Below the pieces are notes generated by a model, which saw nothing but the letters and a program-made list of their open reading frames with translations, searched no databases and had not been told where the DNA came from. The position numbers and the translations under genes were made by a program. Of a stretch of DNA of 64,000 nucleotides, positions 24,173 through 37,420 are shown piece after piece (the first letter of the stretch is position 1; each line of letters begins with the position of its first letter). The stretch is from Chiridota heheva (Eukaryota > Echinodermata > Holothuroidea > Apodida > Chiridotidae): NCBI GenBank assembly GCA_020152595.1, contig JAIGNY010000750.1, positions 447,501 through 511,500 of the forward strand. Direction: 5' to 3'.

Positions 24173-25406
24173 AAAATGTAAAACCGTAATTCTTTTTTCA
24201 AAAAAAGTACAAACAAAATGTATTGCCATCTCAAGTGTATCAAGATTAACTTTCAGTAATTAAATTGTGCAAGTGTGTAATTTGCTTCTTTCTTTTCGTT
24301 TTCCTTTAATCATCATTTTCTTTTTGTTCTCAGGTTTTTCTTGTGGTATCTTTTTGTACATATTTATGCTTTTTATTACAAATTTTTCCAATTCATGTTG
24401 AAAATAATGTTTTAGGAGAAACATTTTATGGTACTATACTTCACTTTTCTTCTTTTCTATGCAATAATTTACGAATTAGACACAAGACAAAGATTTTTTT
24501 AAATGCATTTTGTTAATTTAAAGATGTATATAATTTGTCTGTTACACATATGTATTATTATTTGCTAGAAATAAATTGTGTCATTGTTATTTACCCAACA
24601 CATGAAATATTAGCCCGCTTAAGCTATGGAAATCATACCTTAATGTTTAAACTATTTGAGGGCTGGCATTAAATTTTCGAGATTTTCATTTTTGAGAGAT
24701 AAAGGACATGATCAATTCTCGAGAATTCATGTCGCCATGCCGATGAAAACAAATGAAAAATGATGGTTTTATTCGCCAGAGAAATAACACTTTGTCTTTG
24801 AGTAAGAAATGTACTGAAAATATTTCGCTAGCATGAAAAATGCCTAACTTTGTTCTTTACTGCACCAAAATTACTGGCAATCCCCAAGTCTATTAACACC
24901 GTAACTTTGTCCCCACAAGCCACACGGCGCGGATACAATACGATAACAAACCACTATACGGACGTACAATAGTTCCGTTGGTTAGCGCACGTAATACATG
25001 CAGAGGTGCCTGGGAAAAAATGATCATATTGTTTGCTTGCCATTCAGTCTTTACTTACGATAATTGTTTTGTGTGTTTTTAAAAAAAGTTGTCATTAAAG
25101 TATGAAGCTAAATTTTGTATGCAGAAAAATTATTGGCAGTCTGTTTTGTTCATTTTCTCAAAAAGGCGACGATGAATTTAAAAAAGCAGCTGCAAAAAGT
25201 TTTTAGTATCTATTTACTATCCGTCTCCAAAATTTCAGGATATCCATTGAAATTTTGGACAATCCGGAGCGGAAAATGAGAAACCCTATATGTTTAGAGT
25301 GGGCTAGTCAAATGTGTGGGCTCATGTGATGACGTAGTACATAAAAGTACCCAGTTTTTTTGGTATTTCAAAGTGCCCAGTTTTTCGGGTTGCTCCCGAA
25401 CTGACA
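24173..25406. other. AT-rich non-coding DNA
   Basis: No gene or recognised repeat is seen. Confidence 0.5.
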
Positions 25407-25790
25407 GTCAGGTAGCTCAGTTGGTAGAGCGCACTGTACCCCGGAGGTACCCGGTTCAAGCCTCGGACAGGTCTAACCAGTTTTTCCACAGCTATGCCGA
25501 CAGATACGCCGATCATCAAAGCGGAAGTACCTCGTTCGCAGCTCCTGCTCCTCATTCAGCTCTGGAAAGAAGTGGCAATGGTTGAATGGCGCTCGCCGAT
25601 GGTATGGGGTCCTTCATGGTTCTCTAAACACTTCTCGAAAAGAGTAGGGTAAAAACCCGGGTGTTTATCCACTTCCGTCCCGGTCGCACGAGGCTGATAT
25701 CTGATATGCAGGCTATAGCTTGGCGTCTATGCTCCATATATGAGTCTTGCCGAGTTCCCGTAACGGAGGATCATGTACAAAACAAAACAA
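25407..25790 (+). mobile_element. tRNA-derived SINE, family 3, copy 1
   Basis: The head contains a near-perfect A box (TAGCTCAGTTGGTAGAGC, 25413-25430) and a B box (GGTTCAAGCCT, 25453-25463), that is, an internal RNA polymerase III promoter. A body of about 320 bp is shared with 59731-60152, ending GGAGGATCATGTACAAAAC with a short (CAAAA)n tail. The tRNA 3' half is not conserved, so this is not a tRNA gene. Confidence 0.9.
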
Positions 25791-26460
25791 TAGACATAAC
25801 AATGAATAAATATCATATCTATAATACATATCCAGAACCTTCTAGGATATGATTTTAGCCAGACATGGGTACACAGGTAGAATGGTTCCATTGTCCTCCT
25901 ACAAATGCCGCACAAAGTTGTTATTTAAAGGTAGAGACAACGTAAGTTACCTACATACATTGTTCTTGAATTCGTTTTAATACATGTAGATACAAACATC
26001 TCTGTCAATATCAAATTTAAGTTGACCATTTCACAAGTTTTGACATGCAATCAGTCCGGCAAATTTATGATATTTCGGTAGACAGAACTTCCGAATATTT
26101 TTGTGTAAAACACATTATTTGTAAAAAAAATTCTAATTGATTTCATTTTCATTTATTTTTCCAATTCTTAAACAACATACAACAAATAATTTACATAATA
26201 CAGATTAAGTGGAAGAAGCCTGAAAAAGCAAGAGCTTGACAAACAGGCCAGCATGAGCTTGACAAGCAGGCCACCTGCACAAAAAATAAAGAGCAATAAC
26301 AACAAAAACAATAAGTTACTAAACAAAAGTAAAAAATTACATTTTACAACTTAAATATATACTCTACAACCTCTACAACAACCCTTTCCACCCACATAGC
26401 TCGCCCAGAACCCTCCAACACCCTTATACCCGCCCGCTATACAGCTAGCTGTACTCATAA

Positions 26461-26880
26461 TTAGTATTTATTAACAAGATAATTTGTTAGTTTTTTGGTA
26501 AATAAAGAGATTGAGGTGATATTCTTAAACAGAGGATCTAGGTTATTCCAGAGTTTAATACCCGAATAGACAATGATTTTTTTGTTGGCAATGGTATTAA
26601 AGCTGAATAAATGATAATTATCAGTGTCTGGTAAAGTGGCTATGAATACTTTTGCTAGATTGAAATAAATAACAGAACGTAGACGGTAATAACTTAAGGT
26701 TTATTTTAAACATAAAAATTCCCAATTGGTGCTTAAACGTTGAGGATATTCAAATCTTTTAAAAATGCTACCTATGTCAGTATTATAATCAGATGATGTG
26801 ATTAAACGAACAGCTCTTTCCCACACTGGAAAGCAATCAATTCCAGTGAAGACTTTTCGGATGCTCACAAACTTCTAGCT
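26461..26880 (-). pseudogene. C-terminal end of a non-LTR retrotransposon reverse transcriptase ORF, degraded
   Basis: Read on the minus strand, the frame ending in the TAA at 26461-26463 gives LSYYRLRSVIYFNLAKVF and then SGIKLWNNLDPLFKN and TKKLTNYLVNKY. This is the characteristic tail of LINE reverse-transcriptase proteins (GxKLWNxLP followed by F-K-x-x-L). Upstream the same frame shows RAVRLITSSDYNTD, also typical, but it is interrupted by a TAA at 26701-26703 and a TAG near 26877. The rest of the element is absent, so it is a 5'-truncated dead copy; AT-rich sequence at 26140-26460 is probably its 3' UTR. Confidence 0.8.
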
Positions 26881-27519
26881 ATGTAAAACATGTTCATCAT
26901 TTACGATGAATGGAATGGAGGCAGTTGACAAATCACAAAGATTAGGAGCCGTCTCCTAATTTATCCCATATTTTAGATAAATCAAAAACAATTTCATAAC
27001 TTGGAAAATTATAGGTTTATTTTCACATATTCAACATCATTTTCCCCCACAATAGTCTTTTAGGTTGTGATGGTCTTCTGGGGGGCAAGTCTTTTAAATA
27101 TAAATAGATACCTAAAAATATGTTATAGTATAGTTGTTCTTAGGCCATTTTGCCATCAAACGTTTAAGAGATACGAGTACAATTAATGACAGCAAATAAA
27201 AAATGAAACAATTATCTTTGGTATAATAATTTATTATTCATACAATGTCCATATAAATGGCAAAATGTATAATTTACAGATTTATGAGATCACACACATA
27301 CAACATTACATAACAAGTACTTTAACAAAATACTTTTAAAATCTATATGCATAGCATTTGCTGTTTAGCCACAAGACGTGGATTTCTAAATTGCTATCTA
27401 ATAGCTAAACAAAGTTACCTAAACATGAATTGTTCCTTTGGATACGAAATATTTGTAAATACCTTGTGCATGAGCAAAAGCAGCCCTGCCATTAAGAGAA
27501 ACATATCCGCTTTTAAGAG
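26881..27519. other. AT-rich non-coding DNA
   Basis: No gene is seen. It may include more decayed LINE sequence next to 26880. Confidence 0.4.
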
Positions 27520-28240
27520 AGGCAGCTACACTATTATTAAAGAGAGGCAACTCCACCGTTATTAAAGAGAGGCAACTCCACCGTTGTTAAAAGAGGCAAC
27601 TCCACCGTTGTTAAAGAGAGGCAACTCCACCGTTGTTGAAGAGAGGCAGTTCCACCTTTGGGGGAAGCACTTTCAACTTTTTAAGAGAAGCAGCTCTGCC
27701 TTTAAGGAAGCAATTTCATCTTCACGAAATGCAGGGATGCACCTTCACTTTGGCTCCACCTACAACAGAGGCGGCTCCACCTACAACAGAGGCGGCTCCA
27801 CCTACAACAACAGAGGCGGCTCCACCTACAACAACAGAGGCGGCTCCACCTACAACAACAGAGGCGGCTCCACCTACAACAACAGAGGCGGCTCCACCTA
27901 CAACAACAGAGGCGGCTCCACCTACAACAACAGAGGCGGCTCCACCTACAACAACAGAGGCGGCTCCACCTACAACAGAGGCGGCTCCACCTACAACCGA
28001 GGCAGCTCCACCTACAACAACAGAGGCGGCTCCACCTACAACAACAGAGGCGGCTCCACCTACAACAGAGGCGGCTCCACCTACAACAGAGGCGGCTCCA
28101 CCTACAACAGAGGCGGCTACACCTACAACAGAGGCGGCTCCACCTACAACAACAGAGGCGGCTCCACCTAAAACAGAGGCGGCGCCACCTACAACAGAGG
28201 CGGCTCCACCCACAAAAGAGGCGGGTCCACCTTTACAGAG
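27520..28240. repeat. 21/24-bp VNTR, open in three reading frames
   Basis: The core at 27755-28235 is built from ACCTACAACAGAGGCGGCTCC (21 bp) and a version with one extra ACA (24 bp). The left part (27520-27660) is a diverged version, AGAGGCAACTCCACCGTTG. Because all unit lengths are multiples of three, two plus frames (195 and 218 codons; GGSTYNNR-type and EAAPPTTT-type repeats) and one minus frame (187 codons; GGAASVVV-type) stay open. The Thr/Pro/Ala frame looks mucin-like. No signal peptide, splice sites or flanking conserved domain supports a gene, so it is called a repeat. Confidence 0.85.
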
Positions 28241-28289
28241 ACAGCACATCCAAAAGATGGACAGAGCAGTAACCTTTGGCCACACTTAA

Positions 28290-31200
28290 AGGTTTCCCCA
28301 ACAATTTGTTGCATGCTTTTCGGACTGTATTTCCTACTAAAATCTGTATTAGTTATCGTCGTACATGAATTTCAAGACTCAAACAACTAAATCAAGTCAC
28401 TTCAATTATTACAAACCTTTAGGGGAATCTTAATGTATATGTATCTCTGACTAAAAACTGAGTGCACAATTTTAGCAAGTCTATCTCACTCTCAGAATGT
28501 ATCATTTTGAAAGATTCAAGGTTTCATCTAACTGGAAATCAATTCTTTAACTTTCATTATGGTAAATGTTAAAAAAAAAAAAACCTCAAAAAGCATCTGT
28601 TGGTTTACTTCTGAAGTTTATGACACATATCTTCAATAGCACGTTTTTGTAATCATACTTCAAACACTTACAGACTTTTTGTGCAGATGTTTGATGAAAC
28701 ACACTGTCAATTACCTGGGGAATATTCTCATCTAAATCATGGCCATCATGACACATCTATCATTGAGCCAATCAGGTATCATGATGATGCTGTGGTCCCT
28801 GATCTGATTAGCACTAAGCAAAAAGAAAGCAAATGATCCCATTTTGAAAATTCTTTGGTATGCCCCTGCCAGAAATAGAACCAACCAGCTCATGTGTTCT
28901 ATTTACTAAGCTCAGCAGCCAATACCAATGGCAATATGTAAGTTTTATCAGGAAACAGCCATTTTGCTCGAGACCACACTATTCGATAACAGCATAATCA
29001 TAAAGATCATGCAAAAACTTCATAAATTTGTTTGCCCTCAAATCTTCAATATATTTAATTGATCACTTATTTCCCTTGATGTGTGTGTTGCTACTTAATA
29101 ATCAAAGAAAATACTTATTTTAACTTTAACATAATTTGAAAATAATTCTTAAAATCAATCAGAACATAGCGTAAGTAAATAATAAAAAGCAATATATGTG
29201 AGGCAGCAATGATATCATCAGTGAGGCACTGATGACATAATTTCAAGGCACAGCGTGTCAAAATGGCCACTTCCCTTTTGTAACTTGAACTATTTATTAT
29301 CTCATTAATAGTACAAACTATTAAGATGCCTCTACAAATATCATGAATCTAAAATGAACAGAATAGTAGGCTACATTGAGATTTTATACAGTAAATCAAG
29401 CCTCTATGATGAAACAACATCTTCAGTTCTATTGTTCAATTAATACCAATATGTATTTACGAATAAAATACTTTCAACAAATTGGTAATTACTATTTGAA
29501 GAAGTATTAAACAGCTATAAAGTCTTTACAGAAAATATTCTTCATAATTAAGTTTTTATCATTTTGAAAAACTTCTTCCAGAGATCAGCGGATCAAATAT
29601 TACTTCGGCAATTGGTGCAAACGTACCCCCTTTCAACCCTCCACCACCCCCCCCCCCCTCCCCCTCCATCTCCCCCTCCCTTCCTTCAACCACCTTTCAT
29701 TGTTCGGAACCTACATGTCCGTATACCTTTAAAATCAATCTTTTTTTTTTTTTTCCCAGGCCAAGAGATCCAATAAGGGTGTTTCAGCCGATGTCATAAA
29801 GTCACATGACTTTGTTTACATTGCCATTTTGTTGGGCAGGCACACTGTCGTCTGCTGTACACTCATGTTGTTAGCTACGATTATTTGTGTAACATCATTA
29901 TGCTGGAATCTTGCTGTGCTGTTGGTTGCACTAATAGATGTGTTCGGGGAGAAACAAAATAAAAAAAAAAATGATTTTCATCTGATCCTGATCAATGTTC
30001 GAAGTGGGTTTCTGCTGTACGATGCAACAGCTTTCAACCTATATTTCACACTAGAATTTGCATTGAGCACTTTATATCAGGTATGTAGGCTTTGTCTGAG
30101 TATAACAAACAATCAGCTGGTGTGACCGTTAAACTTACTCTTTGTATACCTGGTAAATATACAAAACTTAAAACAAATATGAAGTAAAATCGGAAGCGAA
30201 CAAAAAATTGCAATAAGTAAAAATCGCGGAACTGGTACTGGTAGGTTAGAATGCAGCATGTTTGTTGTACGTGTGATGTGACTAAGCTGTGTGAAACGAA
30301 ACGACAATGCTGTCCTGCAAAATGGAATCCAGTTGAGTTAGAGTCACGTGATGAGATCCCTCTATAGATATGGTCAATGTCCATAAATATTGTGCCTGTG
30401 ATTCAATCAGAAGGTAGTAATGCACATTACTCAAAGTTAAACCCTCAACAAAATATTTACTCGTTTAAGTGCCATTGGAAATTGAAGCACAAGGTTAAAA
30501 ATTTGCCTTTCTTGAGGACACATTTCAGTACTAAAATTTGAGAATCAAATCTTGTGTCTTTGGAAAATGAATTTGACTCTCTTTAAGTATTGAAAATTAT
30601 ATAAATAGTAAAATATCATAATCATGAGCATTTAATTTACATATAATTCAAGAGATGCAAAAAGTCTCTTTAATTGTATAAGACATCTACTTTGTAATTT
30701 TCCTATCTTATTTATAATATATAGCATCTTAATCTAATTTCATATAAACAATATAGCATCTTTTAAGATATAAAGTTACATATATTTATTTGCATTATGG
30801 GTAAACAAAGGTAACCATAAAATTCAACACCTGGTAATTTTTTTCTCACTTTAATTTTTTGTGAATTTCTTTTTTAAAAATAAGAAAAAATTGGTTAAAA
30901 ATTGTTAGCTAAAAATGATTGGACTTTTCCTGCGAGAATTAAAACAAAATACAAATCCTTGCACATAAAGCTATAAACTTTCAAGAATTAATTCCCATAA
31001 ATTGAACACTGCTAAAACACAACAACTATCGCAGAGGAATGTGTTAACATGCCCCTGATTTTTCCTCAAAAATGTCTGGCACACCACAATGGACTCATAA
31101 AACTAAAAATAGATCACAACAAGTGGCTGACAGTCAGTAATTGAATACTTCTGCAAAAAATATGTCACATTCAAACAAGCAAAGTCTCTATATCAAGGAT

Positions 31201-31430
31201 TAGGTAATGTTGCAAGAAAACCAAAGACAACATCCCAACTGGATTTCAGCTACAGAACTTAGATACATTTCAGGTCAGTTATAAAAAATATCTTGTTCCT
31301 TTATTTTCAGAGTATTTGTTTATAGCATTGATGTTTTTTTAATTACTCTTGTTTAATTGAAAGAATAAGTGAGTGAGGAAACAGTCACACAAACCTAATA
31401 TTTAGGTCTTTTATTTGCTTTTAAAAACAC
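28290..31430. other. AT-rich DNA without a supported gene
   Basis: No family is recognised. C/T tract at 29639-29690. A hydrophobic open frame with an ATG at 29864 runs to a GTATGT at about 30081; see findings. Confidence 0.45.
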
Positions 31431-31812
31431 ATTTAAGAATTTTTATCCCTTGGGGCCCCTCCAACCCGACACCCTTGATGTTCTCAAAATCAGAGGTAAT
31501 CCACACTTTCCAACCCGAGAGATTCTTTACAGTTAACTTGCTACCAACCAGCTATTGTTACACCATACACAACATATTCCAACCCAAGAGCCTCTTTAGT
31601 TCACTTCCTAGCAACCAGCTGTTACACAATACTGTATGTCATTTATCTGGGGCTAGAGCCACAAGCCTGCTTTGCAGTGAAGTGGAACAAATTAGTCCTT
31701 GACTAACCCTAAAATAAATAGGCATTATATACCTGGAGGAATTTGTGCAATGCCCATGACTAATTGATGGATCCTTCCTCCTAAAGAGAGTTATTTCATC
31801 ATGAAGAGTTTC
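31431..31812 (+). mobile_element. Non-autonomous element of about 400 bp (family D), copy 1
   Basis: It starts TTAAGAATTTTTATCCCTTG and ends GAGTTATTTCATCATGA. The same sequence recurs at 47288-47693 and, inverted, at 56992-57380. Inside, a segment of about 100 bp around CAACCAGCTATTGTTACACC is present twice in tandem. It encodes nothing. No RNA polymerase III boxes were seen, so its class is open. Confidence 0.8.
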
Positions 31813-34349
31813 TATTAGAAAACTCAATCTCTTTCTGTAGATCTTCATATTTTATTTGCCTTATTCAAATATACAATAGCTTAGGTAGCCTGACATCTAA
31901 GAGAAATATACCAAATCAAATCCATTAGTCATGATATATTGGTACTGCAGGGTATTGAGTATTAGTGTGGCATGCATACCCATAGAAGAGGGTTTACTTA
32001 TTTTGCATGTTTAACCCTTTATTAAACATTCTCCTATCACTCTCTTCTTTCATGGTAAATAGGGCCCCTCTCACCAACAGGGACATTCAATGTCCCTGTG
32101 GCAACCCTGGCTGAATTCCCCTCATTGATTGAATTATTATTAATTACACAATTCACAACTGAGAACAAAACAACTTAAGAACAATACATGAAAACATGTT
32201 CTCTACAAAATGTTTAAAGCATCACCAGAAACACAAAGCTATTGTGTTAAATACATTACAATTTCATATATACAATGTTATATTGAACCTATTGAAAAAT
32301 ATATGTACATACAATAAGAATAAGCAGTGGAAAAACGTTCATTAATCAAATACTGATTCACATAGTCACTGAGGTGGCAAAGCATGGCACAAAAAGTCTT
32401 TTCATCTCTCCATTAAAAATTCCATACCTCAGAAATGCCCAATTTAAAATAAAGCAAAAATACTTCATAATATTAATGTCTTAAAAAAGATAAAACCATT
32501 ACAGTGTTAAATGTACATACATTTAAATACATAATGTACAAAATAAAAGTGAAGAATGTACCATCCACACACAACTTGCTACATTTTATATAAACATTTT
32601 TGTACATGAAACATTAAAAAAAAGATTGCATTTATGCCAAAATTGTCCACCAAATATATATATAGGTAAACAATCTGCTCCAAAATCATTTCTCTTTAAA
32701 CATCAATGCTTAAATCTAGCTTGGAAATACAAACTCTGAAAATACCTCTACCATTCTGCGCTCATTAATGCAGATAATATGTCGTTATATACAGAGTCAC
32801 TCATTCTCATAAAATACCCTGTAAAATTTCTTTGATATTATACACAATATCAGCTGAACATGGTTTGCACTGTACAAAACTGCGATAATTTAAAAACAGC
32901 TAAAATTTGCACAAAAACCCCCCCACCTAATCACTGATGGTTTTATGTACAAACACCTTTTTTTTGTTAATGCTTCCAAACTACAAAAGTGTTGAACTTA
33001 TCCTTGATCTTCGTATCTCTAACAAATTTATCTACAATGATTAGCTCATTCCAAATGGTATGCTACATTGTGTTAAATACTTAAAAGCTCATAACCCCTT
33101 TCATCCCTGCCCCCACATGCACAGAGTACCACCAAACCCAGTATAAGTGTCTGTAGCACCTGGGACTTATTTGACTGTTGAATAGATCGTACATTATTAT
33201 TCAAAATCAGCATAGTACCTATCTACAGAATAATGGTCTTAGTTTTTTGTCACAGCACACAGAGACTTCTATACAGAAACAATCTACCTATAAAATTAAT
33301 AATGCTTTTTTGACAGCACCAATCTGCCCATCTAGATTAATCACGAAGAGCCACGGCAGAAGCTGAAAACCTTTCCTAACAAAATACAACATCAAGGAAT
33401 GGAATAGTTTTAATCCAAGTACAAGGTTATAAGTTATTTTGTATACATTTTCCAGTCCTCCTGCATACTTCAGTCATGTTTATTTTCCCATCCAATCTAC
33501 TCTTCTCACAATTCTCCCATCACCATTCAAAATAAATATTTGGTGCTCGTTTGATTTTATCAATCAAATCTATTTAAAAAAAAAAAAAAACTCTATCGAA
33601 CAGTTAAAGAGGCCAAATGTAACAACACATAGAAAATGAATATATAATATTCTATTAGACCAAGAAGATTTCTCCTTCTATGAAGTGCTTAAGCTGATCA
33701 CAACACCAAGTAACACATTAAATACACATGAAGCAATATCTTTCCTTAGGAGAAATGGTCCGTCAATCATTCACAGTTATTGCACACGTCACTTCAGGCA
33801 CAACTATTTTCATCACCAGTTTGCAAACAAATTTCTCCCACTAAGACACTTAACACAGATAAGTGATTTCAATCACAAAAGTGCCCTGATTACTCTTCAC
33901 TGGCTTCTGTAATCCTATTCACACAAATAACCTTGGGTTACTTGACTGTGCTTTGCATGGGAATGGCAGATACACAATCATTGTTTGGAATGGAAACACA
34001 ATACACTGAACAGGAAGTTGGGTTGGTAATTGCTATACCTGAGTTTTCAGGATTAACTCAGGTGCTGGGTGCAGGTGGGCTTAAAGAGAAACTTTTCAGC
34101 ATGCAAGATTTCTTATTACCCTATTAATACATCTAGCCAGAAAGCCAAAGGTTTTGAGGTTCCGCTGCGCAATATCGATTTTAAGTTTGAACTATTGTAT
34201 AATAAATATTATTGCACAATGGGTTCAAAATAACAATGACAACCAAATAACTCACAGTACTCACAAGTATGGAATTTCACAATTAATTAGAAGGAAAAAA
34301 ACAATTATTTCAAATCTGAAACAAAACAGACATGCTCAAATATTGTTCA
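31813..34349. other. AT-rich DNA without a supported gene; family-D end fragment at 33737-33786
   Basis: At 33737-33786 an inverted piece of the family-D right end (CCTTAGGAGAAATGG ... AATCATTCACAG) is recognisable. Otherwise nothing was identified. Confidence 0.5.
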
Positions 34350-34895
34350 AATATGAGCATTTTAAGATTTTAACTTTATGCCTTGTCTACTCATTAATAT
34401 GCACTACATTGCTGCCAAAAACAATAGGGCACATCTGCAGTCCATGGGCAATCTGTGTATCACATATAACCTGAAACCCACGTATTGTTCTTGAAATACT
34501 GTGTTTACAAGCTTTTTCCAACAAAATCATGTTATGCCCCACCCACTGTGCATATTAATAAAATTAAACATTTCGGTACCATGAACTAGCTAATACACTA
34601 ACTAACATCATCAGTACACCAAATATGAAACAAAACAGACATGCGGTTGTTAATATATGAGCATTCCAAGATTTTAACATTAAGCTCCGCGTACTCATTA
34701 ATATGCATGACATCACCACCAAATACAACAGGATACATCTATAAGCCATGCTCTATATGTAAACCACATATGACATGAATCCAGTGCATTGTTCTTGAGA
34801 TATCGTGTTTACAAGCTGGGCATCACAAACACACATACACACACACATACGCCATCATGACCGCAAAGGTTCCTGCTGCTATCGCATCGGAACCA
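34350..34895. repeat. Dispersed/tandem repeat family E, about 1.5-2 copies
   Basis: It shares CTCATTAATATGCATGACAT, CACATATGACATGAATCCAG, TTCTTGAGATATCGTGTTTAC and TTACAAGCT with 36395-36640 and 48590-50580. This copy ends with GCCATCATGACCGCAAAGG and GCATCGGAACC, the same end as the copy at 36600. Confidence 0.8.
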
Positions 34896-36032
34896 AAAAC
34901 TAAAATTATCACCTCTTATAATGTACTTTCATATTAAATCAAGTATAAAAATTCCACATCTACTTATGAAACACTAAAGCATTGATTTGAATTTTCTTTT
35001 TCATAAGATCAGTTTCCAATGCTATTAAACTTTTAATACTCACCCTAGAAGTAATTTTGTAATAATTGAGTCAATTAATGAGTGATCTCCTTTTTTAACA
35101 TCAGCAAAAAATTTCAGAAAATGACAAAGAACGAAAACTTTCTCTCTTATTGAACAGTTTTGAATTCCAAACATGATTGATCATCATCACTAATCACACT
35201 AATACCCATGCCAAACAGTAGAATGATTTGATACAAAAAGGCATTTTGTCATACTGTATGTAAAGATTTATGTTAAGGCAGAGTGTTTTGATGCATATTT
35301 AATGCAAGGGGCAAAGGACTTTGGCCCGAGTAGAATCACCTGACTTTAGGAGGGTCATTCGGGAGTGCAAAGTCCTCTGAACCGTGCAATAAATACACAT
35401 ATAAATATGATGCCAAAACATTAATCTTGTTATAAAATTTCTGTGTTAGATTGTAGAAAATGCATAAAAAAACAACACAAAAGAATGAAAAACTAGAAAA
35501 GTTTACATACATTTTTTTGCTTTAAGAAATTCACCTGTTGTAAAAATGGGCATAAGCAAATATTACAGGTTGTGCGTTACATGAATTTAATGCACGTGTC
35601 ATGGCAATGAAATACTTCATATAAATTATATAACTAAGAACATGTCGCCTCAACCTTATGTTTTATGCAATGGTTATTGTTTCTCACAATTTGTTTTACA
35701 AAAGCAAGAACCTGCAATGACCACCAAATTCCAATTAAGGCTTAAACTTTCCCTGCATTGTTTAAGTATACCTGAGCAAAATTTTGAAATGATATCTCAC
35801 AAGATCTTAAAGGCAAAGATATCATTTTTATTTTTTTGTTTGCTTCCTTCTATTCATGTAAAGTATGTTATAATCATTTGTGCAAAAATGTACTCTGGGA
35901 AGTTTCTGCCTCAAAAAGCCTCTCTCTACCTTGAGTAGAAACGCCCTCACAAATATTTAGGAAAAACTGAACTTTTCATCAATATAATTCTTTTTTTCTT
36001 CAAAAATGAAGATCCCTTACAAATAATCGATC
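34896..36032. other. AT-rich DNA without a supported gene
   Basis: No family or splice-site pair is recognised. The 98-codon frame at 35642-35938 has no supporting context. Confidence 0.4.
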
Positions 36033-36362
36033 TACCGTATTCGACGTATTAACGCCCCTGCTCTCATAAGCTCCCACCCAACATTTTTTGACTGATAACA
36101 TAATTATTAATTTGAAGATTTAAAATACTCAAAGTTTTGTTACATTCTTTGCTTATTTTGCGTGTGATGCTCAAAATGTTTTTGTGGTGGTTATTATGGG
36201 GCTAGTATATAACCAGTTCATATAATGTACAGTGCAGTTCAAATAGCACACTATCTGCGGCCCTCGAGCATGGGCGCTTATCAGAAAGAAACTTTGGGTC
36301 TAAAAAGTGGTGCAATTTTGTATTCTAAGTGCCCTGGGTGCTTATTACATCGAATGCTGTAT
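36033..36362. mobile_element. Candidate MITE with about 24-bp imperfect terminal inverted repeats
   Basis: The left end ACCGTATTCGACGTATTAAC and the inverted right end ACAGCATTCGATGTAATAAG match at about 16 of 20 positions. The enclosed 330 bp has no coding capacity. Confidence 0.55.
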
Positions 36363-36394
36363 ATAATATAAATGGTTGTGTTAAGTTTCCTAAT

Positions 36395-36640
36395 ATCACA
36401 CCAAACAGTACAGATGAAAGAGTTTCTTAAGTTATTACACCTTCATACAATCCAGACTTGGATTATAGGGTACATTTATGAACCATGTGCTATGTGTACC
36501 ACATATGACATGAATCCAGTGTATAGCATGTTTACGAGCTGGCCGTCACATTAATACATACACACACACATACATACATACATACATACATATGCCATCA
36601 TCACAGCAAAGGTTCCTGATGCTAACGCATCGGAACCAAT
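36395..36640. repeat. Repeat family E, right-end copy
   Basis: It matches 34700-34895: CACATATGACATGAATCCAG, an ACATACAT microsatellite at 36555-36590, then GCCATCATCACAGCAAAGG and GCATCGGAACC. Confidence 0.8.
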
Positions 36641-36647
36641 AAAAAAT

Positions 36648-36815
36648 AACATGTACTCGTACTCGAGTACAAGTAAAAAACCATGAGTGCCATAAGTATG
36701 AGTACAAGTCCAAAGGCTATGAGTGCGAGTACGTCAAGTCCAAACAGTCATGAGTATGAGTACACAAAAGTGTACTCGAGTATGAGTACGGACTCGAGTA
36801 CAAGTCTGATACAAT
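36648..36815. repeat. GAGTAC-rich imperfect repeat
   Basis: More than ten ACTCGAGTAC, GAGTACAAGTC and ATGAGTAC words, many of them palindromic around CTCGAG, with no fixed period. Confidence 0.8.
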
Positions 36816-37110
36816 TTATGAATGTATTAGCTCTACACTCCTTCTGTTAACTTTTACAACACAAATAAATGGACATCTATTCCACAAATGCACACACCAA
36901 AAAAAAAATTCAAACTCCCCCTTAGAATTTTTACAATAATAAAGATTTGTGATTATTTTTTTACTATTTGCAAATCAAACTGAGAATTCCCCCCCCCCCT
37001 CCACCCCTACTGTTTCTTACAACTCTTTTCCAAAACCTTCACTCATGCAAGGGATCTTCAAAGAAACATTACATCCCTTAAAATATATACTTCTCTCAGT
37101 ATAAAACCTG

Positions 37111-37301
37111 TTAACTTGGTGGAGTTGAATCCCTCTTTTCTCCATACACGCCAGTCAATACGACTATTGGTCTTTCTTCTGGAACGGTTGCAGTTTGGAA
37201 CTCATCTCGCAACCTGAAGTGCCAGTTTCTCTCCAAGTCCAACTGAGCCACATGTCTCCGTAGGGCACTTCTATCTACATCAATCAGAAAAAGCCTCGCA
37301 C
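37111..37301 (-). CDS. GREB1-like, terminal coding exon
   Basis: The acceptor TTTTGACAG/GT completes the Gly codon split at the previous exon. The exon reads ARLFLIDVDRSALRRHVAQL, then NWHFRLRDEFQTAT, RPIVVLTGVYGE and a short tail before the TAA at 37111-37113. The FRLRDEFQTA segment near the end is the best-conserved part of the GREB1 C-terminus. Confidence 0.9.
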
Positions 37302-37420
37302 CTGTCAAAATGGAGAATAACAGATCAATTCAATAGGATTCAGATACACCATATCATTAGAGTAAAAGCACTGTCAAATCTATACCAAATCATATGAAAA
37401 AATAGGAAACAACTATCCTT

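Noticed and set aside
25413-25473. Possible tRNA gene
   Set aside because: A and B boxes are good, but the acceptor and T-arm halves do not pair, and the sequence continues into a SINE body found again at 59731.
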